A stretch of 17,612 nucleotides of DNA from Myxococcota bacterium (GCA_963169055.1 CAUJFU010000179.1:1-17612); one strand, 5' to 3'; numbered from the stretch's first letter, positions 1 through 6,683 are shown. A program made the numbers and translations. Notes: generated by a model from the letters alone, not told the origin.

Positions 1-16
1 GGCCATGTTTGCGTAG

Positions 17-36
17 GGGCGGTTCGCGAACCGCCC
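17..36. repeat. 20-bp perfect palindrome, REP-like
   Basis: GGGCGGTTCGCGAACCGCCC is a perfect inverted repeat with no loop, preceded by GTAG. Palindromes of the form GTAGGGGCG...CGCCCC recur as dispersed repeats in many bacterial genomes. There is no T-run after it, so a simple intrinsic terminator is unlikely, although it could be the 3' hairpin of a gene to the left of the window. No second copy was seen here. Confidence 0.6.
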
Positions 37-133
37 GTGTATCGGGACATCGAGCAGCGAACGGACATGGGGGCCGACAAAAGAAAGAGCGATCATTCTC
101 GACTCTACGGTGTTTCCGCCTTAACAAGGCGCG

Positions 134-193
134 TATGGGGCGTTGCCCCAAACCCCACAAGAGACTATCGCCCCTTGACCCCGAGAGGGGCGA
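134..193 (-). repeat. REP-like compound palindrome, copy 1
   Basis: Two hairpins lie side by side: TGGGGC-GTT-GCCCCA (136-150) and TCGCCCCT...AGGGGCGA (168-193, 10-nt loop). Read on the - strand the order is GGGTCAAGGGG, spacer, TTGTGGGG, then TGGGGCAACGCCCCA followed by TAC. The same order occurs on the + strand at 1987-2041, so the two are inverted copies of one dispersed element. They diverge in the first hairpin, as ageing REP copies do. Confidence 0.65.
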
Positions 194-414
194 ACAGATC
201 AATTGTTTTCCAAACGAACGACTCTGTCGCTTGAAACACCGCGAACACGGCTTTTTTGGGCCAACGGCGTCACTCCCATACGGATCGATCCGATGCACAT
301 ACCCTTCCAAAAGATATCGTTTTAGACACCTTCTAACACCTAAAACCCCCTATCCATCGAAAAAACAACACAGACCACCCGTCCCTTGCCATCCACCCCA
401 ATAGAGGAAAGCTC

Positions 415-891
415 ATGCCCGGACGTTATTTTGAAGAACTCGAAGTCGGAGATATCCTGCAACATCGGCTCGGTCGAACCTTAACAGAGACAGACAACGT
501 CTTGTTTTCCGCCCTCACCATGAATCCTCAACCCCTTCATCTCAACGAGGATTACGCCCAAAAAACGCAGTTTGGCCGCCGCCTTGTCAACGGCATCTTC
601 ACGCTCGGCCTTGCTGTCGGGATCACCGTGTACGATCTCACCGAAGGAACCCTCGTCGCGAACCTTAGCTACGAAAGCGTTCGACACCCTCACCCTCTGT
701 TTCATGGCGACACTCTCTACGTCACCACCGAAGTCATCGAAAAACGCGCCTCCCAATCCAAGCCCGATCGCGGTATCGTGCGCTTTCGTCATATCGGACG
801 AAACCAAGATGGCGTCGTCGTCTTGGAATGCGAGCGCACCGCCATGATGTTGCGTCGCCCCGAAGAAACCGACCACGGAGATCAAACATGA
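415..891 (+). CDS. MaoC-family enoyl-CoA hydratase (single hot-dog domain)
   Basis: The 158-residue protein is predicted to hydrate an unsaturated acyl-CoA in the cytoplasm. One MaoC/hydratase-2 hot-dog domain fills nearly the whole chain: GRYFEELEVGD at the N-terminus, then D27-N, TMNPQPLHLNEDYA with H42 as the conserved histidine, FGRRLVNG, HGDTLYV and a C-terminal GIVRFRHIGRNQDG strand. The pattern resembles mesaconyl-CoA hydratases (Mch), but those are usually about twice as long with two hot-dog halves. The ATG at 415 has an AGAGGAAA Shine-Dalgarno sequence. The stop overlaps the next start as ATGA, so the hydratase and the CoA-ester lyase are translationally coupled. MaoC-lyase pairs suggest a step such as mesaconyl-CoA to methylmalyl- or citramalyl-CoA and then cleavage. 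Family call is firm; the substrate is inferred. Confidence 0.88.
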   Translation: MPGRYFEELEVGDILQHRLGRTLTETDNVLFSALTMNPQPLHLNEDYAQKTQFGRRLVNGIFTLGLAVGITVYDLTEGTLVANLSYESVRHPHPLFHGDTLYVTTEVIEKRASQSKPDRGIVRFRHIGRNQDGVVVLECERTAMMLRRPEETDHGDQT

Positions 892-1766
892 AGCCACCAC
901 GCCGTTCTATGCTCTTTATGCCGGGAGACAGCTTGCGCAAGATCGCCAAAGCGGCCTCGCTTTCGGCAGATTGTATCGTCATGGATCTCGAAGATGGCGT
1001 TGCACTCAACCAAAAAGACGAAGCACGCCAAACCATCGGACGTGCCTTCCAAGAAGTACAATTTGGCCGCCGCGAAAAATTGATCCGCATCAACCCGCTG
1101 CCCACAGGCATGGCCTACGAAGATATCCACACCACCGTCCGCCACCAGCCCGACGGTTATGTCGTCCCCAAAGTCGAATCTCCCGAACAGATCAAAGAGA
1201 TCGACGCAATCCTTCGCCAACTCGAACACCAACACGGTTATCCTGCCCAAAGCATCGGGCTTTATGCTGTGATCGAAAGTGCCTTGGGCGTCTTGCATGT
1301 TGGAAAGATCGCAGGCGCAAGCCCTCGCCTTCGCGCTCTGATGTTTGGCGCGGAAGATCTCGCAGGTGATATCGGTGCAACGCGAACAGACGAAGGCTGG
1401 GAAGTTTATTATGCCCGAAGTGCGGTCGTTACAGCCGCAGCAGCGTATCGCCTCGATCCGATCGACACCGTACATCCCGACTTTAACGATGCAGAAGGTC
1501 TGATCCGAGAATGCAAAAAAGCCCGTCAGATGGGATATACAGGAAAGATGGCGATCCACCCCAACCAAGTCGACACCATGAACCAAGCCTTCTCCCCAAC
1601 CACCCAAGAGATCGCTCGCGCACAACGCCTTCTCCAAACCAACAACGAACAACAAGCCCTTGGCATCGGTGCTTTCGCTTTTGAAGGCAAGATGGTTGAT
1701 ATGCCCATGATCCGACACGCAGAACGCATCCTTCAAAGTGCCAAGATCATCGGATTACTCGATTGA
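888..1766 (+). CDS. HpcH/HpaI-CitE family CoA-ester lyase (malyl/citramalyl-CoA lyase-like)
   Basis: The 292-residue TIM-barrel protein is predicted to split a (methyl)malyl- or citramalyl-type CoA thioester in a Mg2+-dependent retro-Claisen reaction. Family landmarks appear in order: RRSMLFMPGDS (5-15), MDLEDGV (32-38), RINP with R67, VPKVES with K95, AVIES with E130, FGAEDLAGDIGATR with D157 and AIHPNQV near 235. E130 and D157 match the metal ligands of CitE/CLYBL enzymes. The length is normal for the subunit. An in-frame start upstream at 828 would overlap the MaoC gene. The ATG at 888 is preferred because it has GGAG seven bases upstream and forms an ATGA overlap with the MaoC stop. The reaction of the pair is inferred; whether it serves a glyoxylate-type assimilation route or itaconate/citramalate breakdown cannot be decided. 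Confidence 0.88.
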   Translation: MKPPRRSMLFMPGDSLRKIAKAASLSADCIVMDLEDGVALNQKDEARQTIGRAFQEVQFGRREKLIRINPLPTGMAYEDIHTTVRHQPDGYVVPKVESPEQIKEIDAILRQLEHQHGYPAQSIGLYAVIESALGVLHVGKIAGASPRLRALMFGAEDLAGDIGATRTDEGWEVYYARSAVVTAAAAYRLDPIDTVHPDFNDAEGLIRECKKARQMGYTGKMAIHPNQVDTMNQAFSPTTQEIARAQRLLQTNNEQQALGIGAFAFEGKMVDMPMIRHAERILQSAKIIGLLD

Positions 1767-1795
1767 TCCAAAGCTTGTAGGTTCGAATACACGGA

Positions 1796-1852
1796 CTTTT
1801 GCAATAACGCCGTATGTAATGGGTCGGATATACCGCCTTTTGCAATAACGCC
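1796..1852 (+). repeat. 16-bp direct repeat, two copies 41 bp apart, upstream of the amidohydrolase gene
   Basis: CTTTTGCAATAACGCC occurs perfectly at 1796-1811 and 1837-1852. The second copy ends six bases before the AAGGAG ribosome-binding site at 1858-1863. The 41-bp period is close to four helical turns, which would suit two regulator sites on one face of the DNA. It could equally be the remnant of a short duplication. Confidence 0.6.
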
Positions 1853-1870
1853 ATACCAAGGAGTTTTTTG

Positions 1871-4800
1871 ATGCACTCTACTTCTTTTGATCGCAGAACC
1901 CATCAAGTCGACGAATCCCCCCCGTGTTCGGGGCACTCCAAGCGACAGGGCAGTTGGTTTGAAAAACGACGGTTCACCCCGTCCATACAGGGTCAAGGGA
2001 GCCGCGCTCCCTTGTGGGGCGTGGGGCAACGCCCCACCATACTCGTCCTGATGCGTGGAATCTATGATCATCTAACGCCTTGCTCTCTGCGTGGAAATCG
2101 ACGGACAAGCCCATGGATGGCGGCCTTTTTGATCTGCGCATGGTTCGGCGGCCTGCTCTCCCAAAACGCCGAGGCTCGGCCCGCGTCTCGCCCTGCTTCT
2201 CTCCCCGCTGCTTCAACCAAAAAACTGCCACCCTTGCCGTCTTCGACGATCCGCTTTCAAACCAACGAAGGCACATGGATGAACCTTGACCTTTCCCCTG
2301 ACGGCAAGGCCCTTGTGTTTGATCTTTTGGGCGATCTCTATACTCTCCCTGTATCGGGCGGGATCGCAACGCGCCTTACCCAAGGCCCTGCTTATGACGT
2401 CCAACCCCGCTTCTCTCCAGACGGAAAGCACATCCTCTTCACAAGCGATCGTGGCGGGTGCGACAACACTTGGATCATGGATCGCGACGGCAAACATCCC
2501 CGCCCGCTGACCCAGCACAAATATGTCACCGCCAACTCTCCCGTCTTTTCCCCCGATGGTCGGTACTTTGTGAACCGTCGAAGGATCACAGATCGCAGCA
2601 GCATCGGAACCGTCGAGATCTGGCTCCATCATACCCTCGGTGGAGCGGGCATCCAACTCACCAAAGGCAGCCAGATCGGAGATGGCAATGACCCTGCTTT
2701 TTCCACCGATGGCAAACATCTGTACTTCGCAAGTCGCCCGCGCTTTGTGTACGACCGCAATATCCACCACGGCATCTGGAAGATCGAACGCCTTGATCTC
2801 AGCACACACAAACGCATCACAATTACACAAAACGCCGCTCGACCCACCCCCTCGCCCGATGGAAGATGGCTGGCTTTTGTTCGACGCGTTGGTGCAAAAA
2901 CAGCCTTGATGCTGCACGATCTACACGATGGCAGCGAGCGTATGCTCGTCGATCATCTCGACAAAGATCTACAAGAAAACTTCGCCGCAGGCGGCACCTA
3001 CCCCTCCTTTGCATGGGCACCCGACGCCAAACACCTGTATTATACGGCCCAAGGCGGCTTCTGGCGCAAATCCACCGACACCATCCCCGCCCAACGCATC
3101 CCCTTCATCGCCGAGATCGAACAACAAGTCACCCACGCCCTGCGCTTCTCTTACAAACTTCCTCGCAAAAACTTTCTCGCAAAGATGCTGCGTTGGGTAC
3201 AACTCTCTCCCAACGCCGATCGTGTTGTGTTCGGCGCTGTCGGTCGGATCTGGCAAGCCCCTTGGCCCCAAGCCCAACCCATCACCCCGATCACACCCGC
3301 CCACATCCTCGCCTACTCCCCAACGTTTTCTCATAACGGAAACGCCCTTGCTTACGTCACTTGGGACGATAAGGTCAAAGGCCAGCTTTGGCTCCAAGAA
3401 CGCCTTGCCAACGGAAGCTACAGCCCCCCCAAACAGCTTACCCGTATCCCCGCACAATACGCCAACCCCGCCTTTTCCCACGACGGACAGTCCATCGCAT
3501 TCTTGAAAACCAGCGGCGCAAGCGCCCGTGGACTCGGCATCAGCAACGAACCTTGGTTGGAGATATCGCTGTTTCACCGCAAGACCCAACAGATCCGCCA
3601 TGTCGTTTATCTCGATAACCGAGGCGCGATCTCACGGATGCCACAACCACAGTTCTCACCAGATGACAAACGCCTGTATTTTACACGCGTTGCGTACACA
3701 AAACACAAACGCTCTCTGCTGTTGGTCTCCACAAGGCTCGATGGTTCGGATGAAAAACAACACATCCGCGTCTATGGCGGCGAAGAGATGAGCGTCTCGC
3801 CCGATGAACGCTGGTTGTTGTTCCGTCACCTACACCACATCTTCCTCACACCCCTTCCCATCGGACAAAGCAACGCCGTCGTTCTCGGTATCAACGACAA
3901 TCAAACCACCGCAACGGTCCTTCCGACGCTTCAGCTTTCCAAAGATGGCGGCAGTTATCCCGCATGGACACGCGATGGGCGTATGACATGGAGCCTCGGC
4001 CCCAACCTCTACTCCATGCCTTTGCAAGAAGCCATCACCCTCCTACAGCGACGCCTCTCCACCAACGGAAACGGCGGTAGCAACGGAAAAACCAAACAAG
4101 ACACGTCTGCACTTCAACCCAACCCACAACGCCATCTCCTCCATCTCCGCCTGCCTATCGCGCAATCAAAACAAAAACTCGCCTTCACAAACCTTCGCAT
4201 CCTGACAATGGGTCCACAAGGCATCCTTCCCAACGGCACGATCCTCACCCAAGGCGATCACATCCTTGCGGTGGGACCGACCTCTTCGATCACCATTCCT
4301 CCAGATGCCCGTATCATCGACATGAAAGGGCAAACCGCCACTCCCGGATTTGTCGATACACACGCCCATCTCCATTACAACGCTCTTGATATCCACCCGC
4401 AAAAGATCTCCGAATACTACGCCAACCTTTCTTATGGCGTGACCACAGCACACGATCCTTCCGCAAGTACCGAACTGGTCTTCTCTCTTGCAGAACGTGT
4501 CCGCGCAGGGATGACCGTCGGGCCGCGCATCTTCTCCACAGGCTTCATCCTCTACGGAGCCGAGATCCAACAAAAAGCAGTGATCCGCAGCCTTGAAGAT
4601 GCCCGACAGCACATCCGACGCCTCAAAGCCCTCGGCGCACTCTCTGTCAAAAGCTATATGCAGCCCGCTCGACAACAACGCCAATGGGTGATCCGCGCCG
4701 CTCACGAAGAAAAGATCCTCGTCTTCCCCGAAGGTGGCGGACATCTCGAAATGAACCTTGGCATGATCCTCGACGGACACACCGGCATCGAACACGCTCT

Positions 4801-5410
4801 CCCCGTCGTTCCGCTCTATCGCGACGTGGTACAACTTTTCGCACGCAGCCAAACAGGTTACACCCCCACGCTTCTTGTCGCCTATGGCGGCATCTCTGGC
4901 GAAAACTACTTCTACCAAAATCAAGCCGTCTGGAACGATCCGCGCATGAAACGCTTCTTCCCTCCCCGACTCCTCGATGCCATCGGACGCAGACGCCCCG
5001 TCCTTGTCATGGATCAACAATGGCATCATGACCGTGTCGCAGCTTCCGCACGAAAGATCACACAAGCCGGCGGATTGGTTCTCCTCGGCGCACACGGACA
5101 ACTCCAAGGACTCGGCTATCACTGGGAAATGAAAGCACTCGCCCAAGGCGGCTACACGCCCCTCCAAGTCCTGCGCGCCGCCACCCTCCACGGTGCCCAA
5201 TACATCGGGCATCAACACGATATCGGCTCCATCGAGGCCGGCAAACGCGCCGATATCCTCTTCTTCCCCAAAGACCCTTCCCTCTCCCTCGATCACCTCT
5301 CCTCCCTCCAATTCGTCCTCTCCCACGGCAAACTCTACCACGCCCCCGATATGGCACAGATCCAACCCACCAAACGCCCTCCCCCACGCTTCCATTGGCA
5401 CACCCGATAA
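1871..5410 (+). CDS. Secreted TolB/WD40-like propeller-amidohydrolase fusion protein
   Basis: This is a probable exported hydrolase of the amidohydrolase superfamily. From the ATG at 1871 it has 1,179 residues. That ATG has a perfect AAGGAG seven bases upstream, but the first ~80 residues include an in-frame REP-like element. The signal peptide lies only at about 82-102 (hydrophobic core AAFLICAWFGGLL, then QNAEA). The ATG at 2051 (M61) would give a normal signal peptide but has no clear ribosome site. Residues ~125-680 are PD40 propeller blades (LDLSPDGKALVFD, RFSPDGKHILFTS, VFSPDGRYF). The C-terminal domain shows GFVDTHAHLHY (H831, H833), SVKSY (K927, candidate bridging Lys), HTGIEH (H970, H975), GAHGQLQGLGYHWE (H1075) and GSIEAGKRADI. 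Proteins of this architecture are often annotated as amidohydrolases near peptidases; the substrate is unknown. Confidence 0.85.
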   Translation: MHSTSFDRRTHQVDESPPCSGHSKRQGSWFEKRRFTPSIQGQGSRAPLWGVGQRPTILVLMRGIYDHLTPCSLRGNRRTSPWMAAFLICAWFGGLLSQNAEARPASRPASLPAASTKKLPPLPSSTIRFQTNEGTWMNLDLSPDGKALVFDLLGDLYTLPVSGGIATRLTQGPAYDVQPRFSPDGKHILFTSDRGGCDNTWIMDRDGKHPRPLTQHKYVTANSPVFSPDGRYFVNRRRITDRSSIGTVEIWLHHTLGGAGIQLTKGSQIGDGNDPAFSTDGKHLYFASRPRFVYDRNIHHGIWKIERLDLSTHKRITITQNAARPTPSPDGRWLAFVRRVGAKTALMLHDLHDGSERMLVDHLDKDLQENFAAGGTYPSFAWAPDAKHLYYTAQGGFWRKSTDTIPAQRIPFIAEIEQQVTHALRFSYKLPRKNFLAKMLRWVQLSPNADRVVFGAVGRIWQAPWPQAQPITPITPAHILAYSPTFSHNGNALAYVTWDDKVKGQLWLQERLANGSYSPPKQLTRIPAQYANPAFSHDGQSIAFLKTSGASARGLGISNEPWLEISLFHRKTQQIRHVVYLDNRGAISRMPQPQFSPDDKRLYFTRVAYTKHKRSLLLVSTRLDGSDEKQHIRVYGGEEMSVSPDERWLLFRHLHHIFLTPLPIGQSNAVVLGINDNQTTATVLPTLQLSKDGGSYPAWTRDGRMTWSLGPNLYSMPLQEAITLLQRRLSTNGNGGSNGKTKQDTSALQPNPQRHLLHLRLPIAQSKQKLAFTNLRILTMGPQGILPNGTILTQGDHILAVGPTSSITIPPDARIIDMKGQTATPGFVDTHAHLHYNALDIHPQKISEYYANLSYGVTTAHDPSASTELVFSLAERVRAGMTVGPRIFSTGFILYGAEIQQKAVIRSLEDARQHIRRLKALGALSVKSYMQPARQQRQWVIRAAHEEKILVFPEGGGHLEMNLGMILDGHTGIEHALPVVPLYRDVVQLFARSQTGYTPTLLVAYGGISGENYFYQNQAVWNDPRMKRFFPPRLLDAIGRRRPVLVMDQQWHHDRVAASARKITQAGGLVLLGAHGQLQGLGYHWEMKALAQGGYTPLQVLRAATLHGAQYIGHQHDIGSIEAGKRADILFFPKDPSLSLDHLSSLQFVLSHGKLYHAPDMAQIQPTKRPPPRFHWHTR
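1987..2041 (+). repeat. REP-like compound palindrome, copy 2, inside the amidohydrolase reading frame
   Basis: Hairpins AAGGGAGC-CGC-GCTCCCTT (1995-2013) and GTGGGGC-AAC-GCCCCAC (2021-2037) sit between GGGTCA and ATAC, matching the inverted copy at 134-193. The element is translated in frame as residues 39-57, upstream of the signal peptide, and encodes no domain. Either it inserted within the gene's 5' end, or translation really starts downstream at 2051. Confidence 0.65.
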
Positions 5411-5811
5411 CGAGGCACAACAACACGCAGAAAATTCGACACGCCACACAAGCTGATCCACGCTCACAACAAGATCGTGCTTGACAAGGCTTGCTTTTTT
5501 TGTCCCGCCTCCCACAACCACCGATCCTGCGATCTTTTTATCGCACCTGCTCCCTCTTCCAAGCCTCTCCGTTAAGCCCCATCGCCAATCTACCCACAAC
5601 CACTCTGCTCAACACCTCTGTTTGATCGCAGACTACGTAAAGATTCTTCTTTTATACTTCTTTTTAAGTACCAACATCGATGTCTTTTTATAGAGTATTT
5701 CTAGTCCTTGACTTCGATTTTTTTCTTACGAGGCTCTTTGACAATTAAGAATTGTACTCATTTGTTCAGCTCACATATCTCGCCTTCCGCTTCCATGCCC
5801 TCTCAAAAAAG
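5411..5811. other. Intergenic, AT-rich left flank of the origin; boxA-like segment
   Basis: I see no gene. Positions 5637-5730 are strongly AT-rich. GGCTCTTTGACAATT at 5732-5746 resembles an rRNA-type boxA/leader segment (E. coli boxA region TGCTCTTTAACAATT) and overlaps a small inverted repeat ACAATT-AAG-AATTGT (5741-5755). No clear terminator follows the amidohydrolase stop: the T-run at 5495-5501 has no convincing stem in front of it. Confidence 0.5.
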
Positions 5812-6128
5812 ATATCCACAGAGAAAGTTGATACAAAACAAATATTTACAGAGTTATCCACAGAGTTATCCACAGAGTTATCCACATCTAAACAAATAAA
5901 CAGATAGCGAAAGCCTCAAAAAGCACATATCCACAGAGTTATCCACAGAGAAAGTTGATATAAAACAAAGAACTACAGAGTTATCCACAGAGTTATCCAC
6001 AGAGTTATCCACATCTAAACAAACGCTTCGTAAGACGATCTTGCGAGATCACGCAAAAAGATCAGTTTTCCACAAAGAAAAGAGAGACCAAACAAAGGCT
6101 TACCGAGTTATCCACAGAGTTATCCACA
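5812..6128 (+). promoter_or_regulatory. Left DnaA-box cluster (nine perfect, three one-mismatch, all forward)
   Basis: Boxes come in runs with an exact 12-bp period, each TTATCCACA followed by GAG: 5854/5866/5878 (with a degenerate ATATTTACA at 5842 in phase), 5927/5939, 5981/5993/6005 and 6108/6120. All point the same way, with their 3' end toward the central AT-rich segment. Relative to the nearest AT-rich DNA this is the mirror image of the E. coli layout, where the R1 box reads TGTGGATAA beside the unwinding element. Confidence 0.9.
5814..6023 (+). repeat. Tandem duplication of a DnaA-box module, 127-bp period
   Basis: The segment 5814-5896 recurs at 5941-6023. Both copies run ATCCACAGAGAAAGTTGATA, then AAAACAAA-rich sequence, a triple box array and a shared CATCTAAACAAA end, with a few substitutions between. 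The 127-bp offset means a whole module, not only single boxes, was duplicated. The 5927-5940 sequence between copies supplies an extra box. Confidence 0.8.
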
Positions 6129-6180
6129 GCCCTTTCGGCCAGATCGCGAGGTGAAACGCAAAAAACTACACAAAAAGTCA

Positions 6181-6400
6181 GTCCATTAAGACTAAAGCGA
6201 AAAAGTTGAGGCATTTTTACGGTCAAAATGAAAAAGCTGACACATAATAATGAAAGAAAACAAGTATATGCATTTCTTTGGATAAAGTACGTTTCAGGCA
6301 TGTTGCAAACATGTTGCATTTGGTTTCAAATTTCGGTTTCAAACGTGAAACTTCTTATTAAAATCAAATAGATCGAATATGGAGTTATAGTCTTTTTATG
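6181..6400. promoter_or_regulatory. Candidate DNA unwinding element between the DnaA clusters
   Basis: This segment is free of DnaA boxes and AT-rich; 6351-6400 has 12 G/C in 50 bases. It contains short iterons at 6299-6347 (listed separately). The box directly to its right (6401) reads TGTGGATAAC, the same orientation E. coli R1 has next to its unwinding element, and the left cluster faces it symmetrically. Assignment as the melting site is inference from layout and composition. Confidence 0.55.
6299..6351. repeat. Short iterons and parS-like inverted repeat in the central origin segment
   Basis: CATGTTGCA occurs at 6299-6307 and 6310-6318 (11-bp period); with the bases between, it forms the inverted repeat CATGTT-GCA-AACATG (6299-6313). 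GGTTTCAAA occurs at 6322-6330 and 6335-6343 as two tandem 13-mers. The second runs into GTTTCA-AACG-TGAAAC (6336-6351), whose arms equal those of parS but with a 4-base instead of a 2-base centre. These may be sites for an origin-binding regulator or unwinding 13-mers. Confidence 0.5.
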
Positions 6401-6610
6401 TGTGGATAACTCGCCCCAAATTGTGGATAACTCGCCCAAAATTGTGGATATCTCTGTGGATATCTTTGTGGATTATTCAGTCCTATGCAAAAAGCTGCAT
6501 AGAGTTATCCACAGGGTTAGGGAGTTATCCACAGATATCCACAGAGTTATCCACAGAGTTATCCACAGGGTGTCCTGAATGATATCAAGGAGTTAATTGA
6601 GTTATCCACA
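6401..6610. promoter_or_regulatory. Right DnaA-box cluster, inverted halves
   Basis: Five reverse-oriented boxes (6401, 6422 perfect; 6443, 6455, 6467 one mismatch, the last three phased at 12 bp) are followed by six forward boxes (6505, 6525, 6547, 6559, 6602 perfect; 6535 one mismatch; 6535/6547/6559 phased at 12 bp). The change of orientation falls at a hairpin (6483-6502). The reverse half faces the central AT-rich segment; the forward half faces right, toward AT-rich sequence near 6650-6670. Confidence 0.88.
6483..6502. other. Perfect hairpin at the orientation switch of the right DnaA cluster
   Basis: CTATGCA (6483-6489) and TGCATAG (6496-6502) are perfect complements around a six-base AAAAGC loop. 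The axis lies between the last reverse box (ends 6475) and the first forward box (starts 6505), so the cluster is roughly symmetric about it. There is no T-run, so a terminator is unlikely. Confidence 0.6.
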
Positions 6611-6683
6611 GAAAAACGGCTCATCTGATACGGATACGGTTGACACACAAGTTTTAAATTTTGTGTTTTATTCAGCAGCCGAA

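Larger units (their letters stand above)
1..414. other. Gene-free stretch with palindromic repeats upstream of the MaoC gene
   Basis: I see no convincing gene here. The frames that stay open translate to Arg/Pro/His-rich sequence without domain character and run through palindromes. The stretch holds a 20-bp perfect palindrome (17-36) and a compound REP-like element (about 134-193), both listed separately. Positions 300-400 are moderately AT-rich and probably hold the promoter of the MaoC-lyase pair, but no clear -35/-10 pair could be chosen. Confidence 0.6.
5812..6610. other. oriC: Candidate chromosomal replication origin (oriC), bipartite DnaA-box region
   Basis: Counting by eye gives 16 perfect TTATCCACA boxes: 14 forward (starts 5854, 5866, 5878, 5939, 5981, 5993, 6005, 6108, 6120, 6505, 6525, 6547, 6559, 6602) and two reverse (6401, 6422). 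Seven more have one mismatch: ATATCCACA at 5812, 5927 and 6535, its complement at 6443 and 6455, TTTTCCACA at 6066 and the complement of TAATCCACA at 6467. By chance about 0.006 perfect boxes would be expected in this length. The clusters flank an AT-rich segment, no convincing gene overlaps, GC skew changes sign across it, and an rRNA operon points away from it. A plasmid-type origin is unlikely given the housekeeping neighbours. Confidence 0.92.

Noticed and set aside
9-404. Open frame upstream of the MaoC gene
   Set aside because: It runs through two palindromic elements, is Arg/Pro-rich without domain features, and has no convincing ribosome site.
1780-1790. tRNA T-arm-like GGTTCGAATAC after the lyase gene
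   Set aside because: No acceptor stem, anticodon arm or D arm can be formed around it.
5481-5509. Promoter starting with TTGACA downstream of the amidohydrolase
   Set aside because: No acceptable -10 element lies 15-19 bp downstream, and no gene follows.
5854-6610. CRISPR-like array of regularly spaced repeats
   Set aside because: The repeats are 9-12 bp, match the DnaA box, occur on both strands and have three-base spacers or none; there are no unique spacers of CRISPR length and no cas genes.
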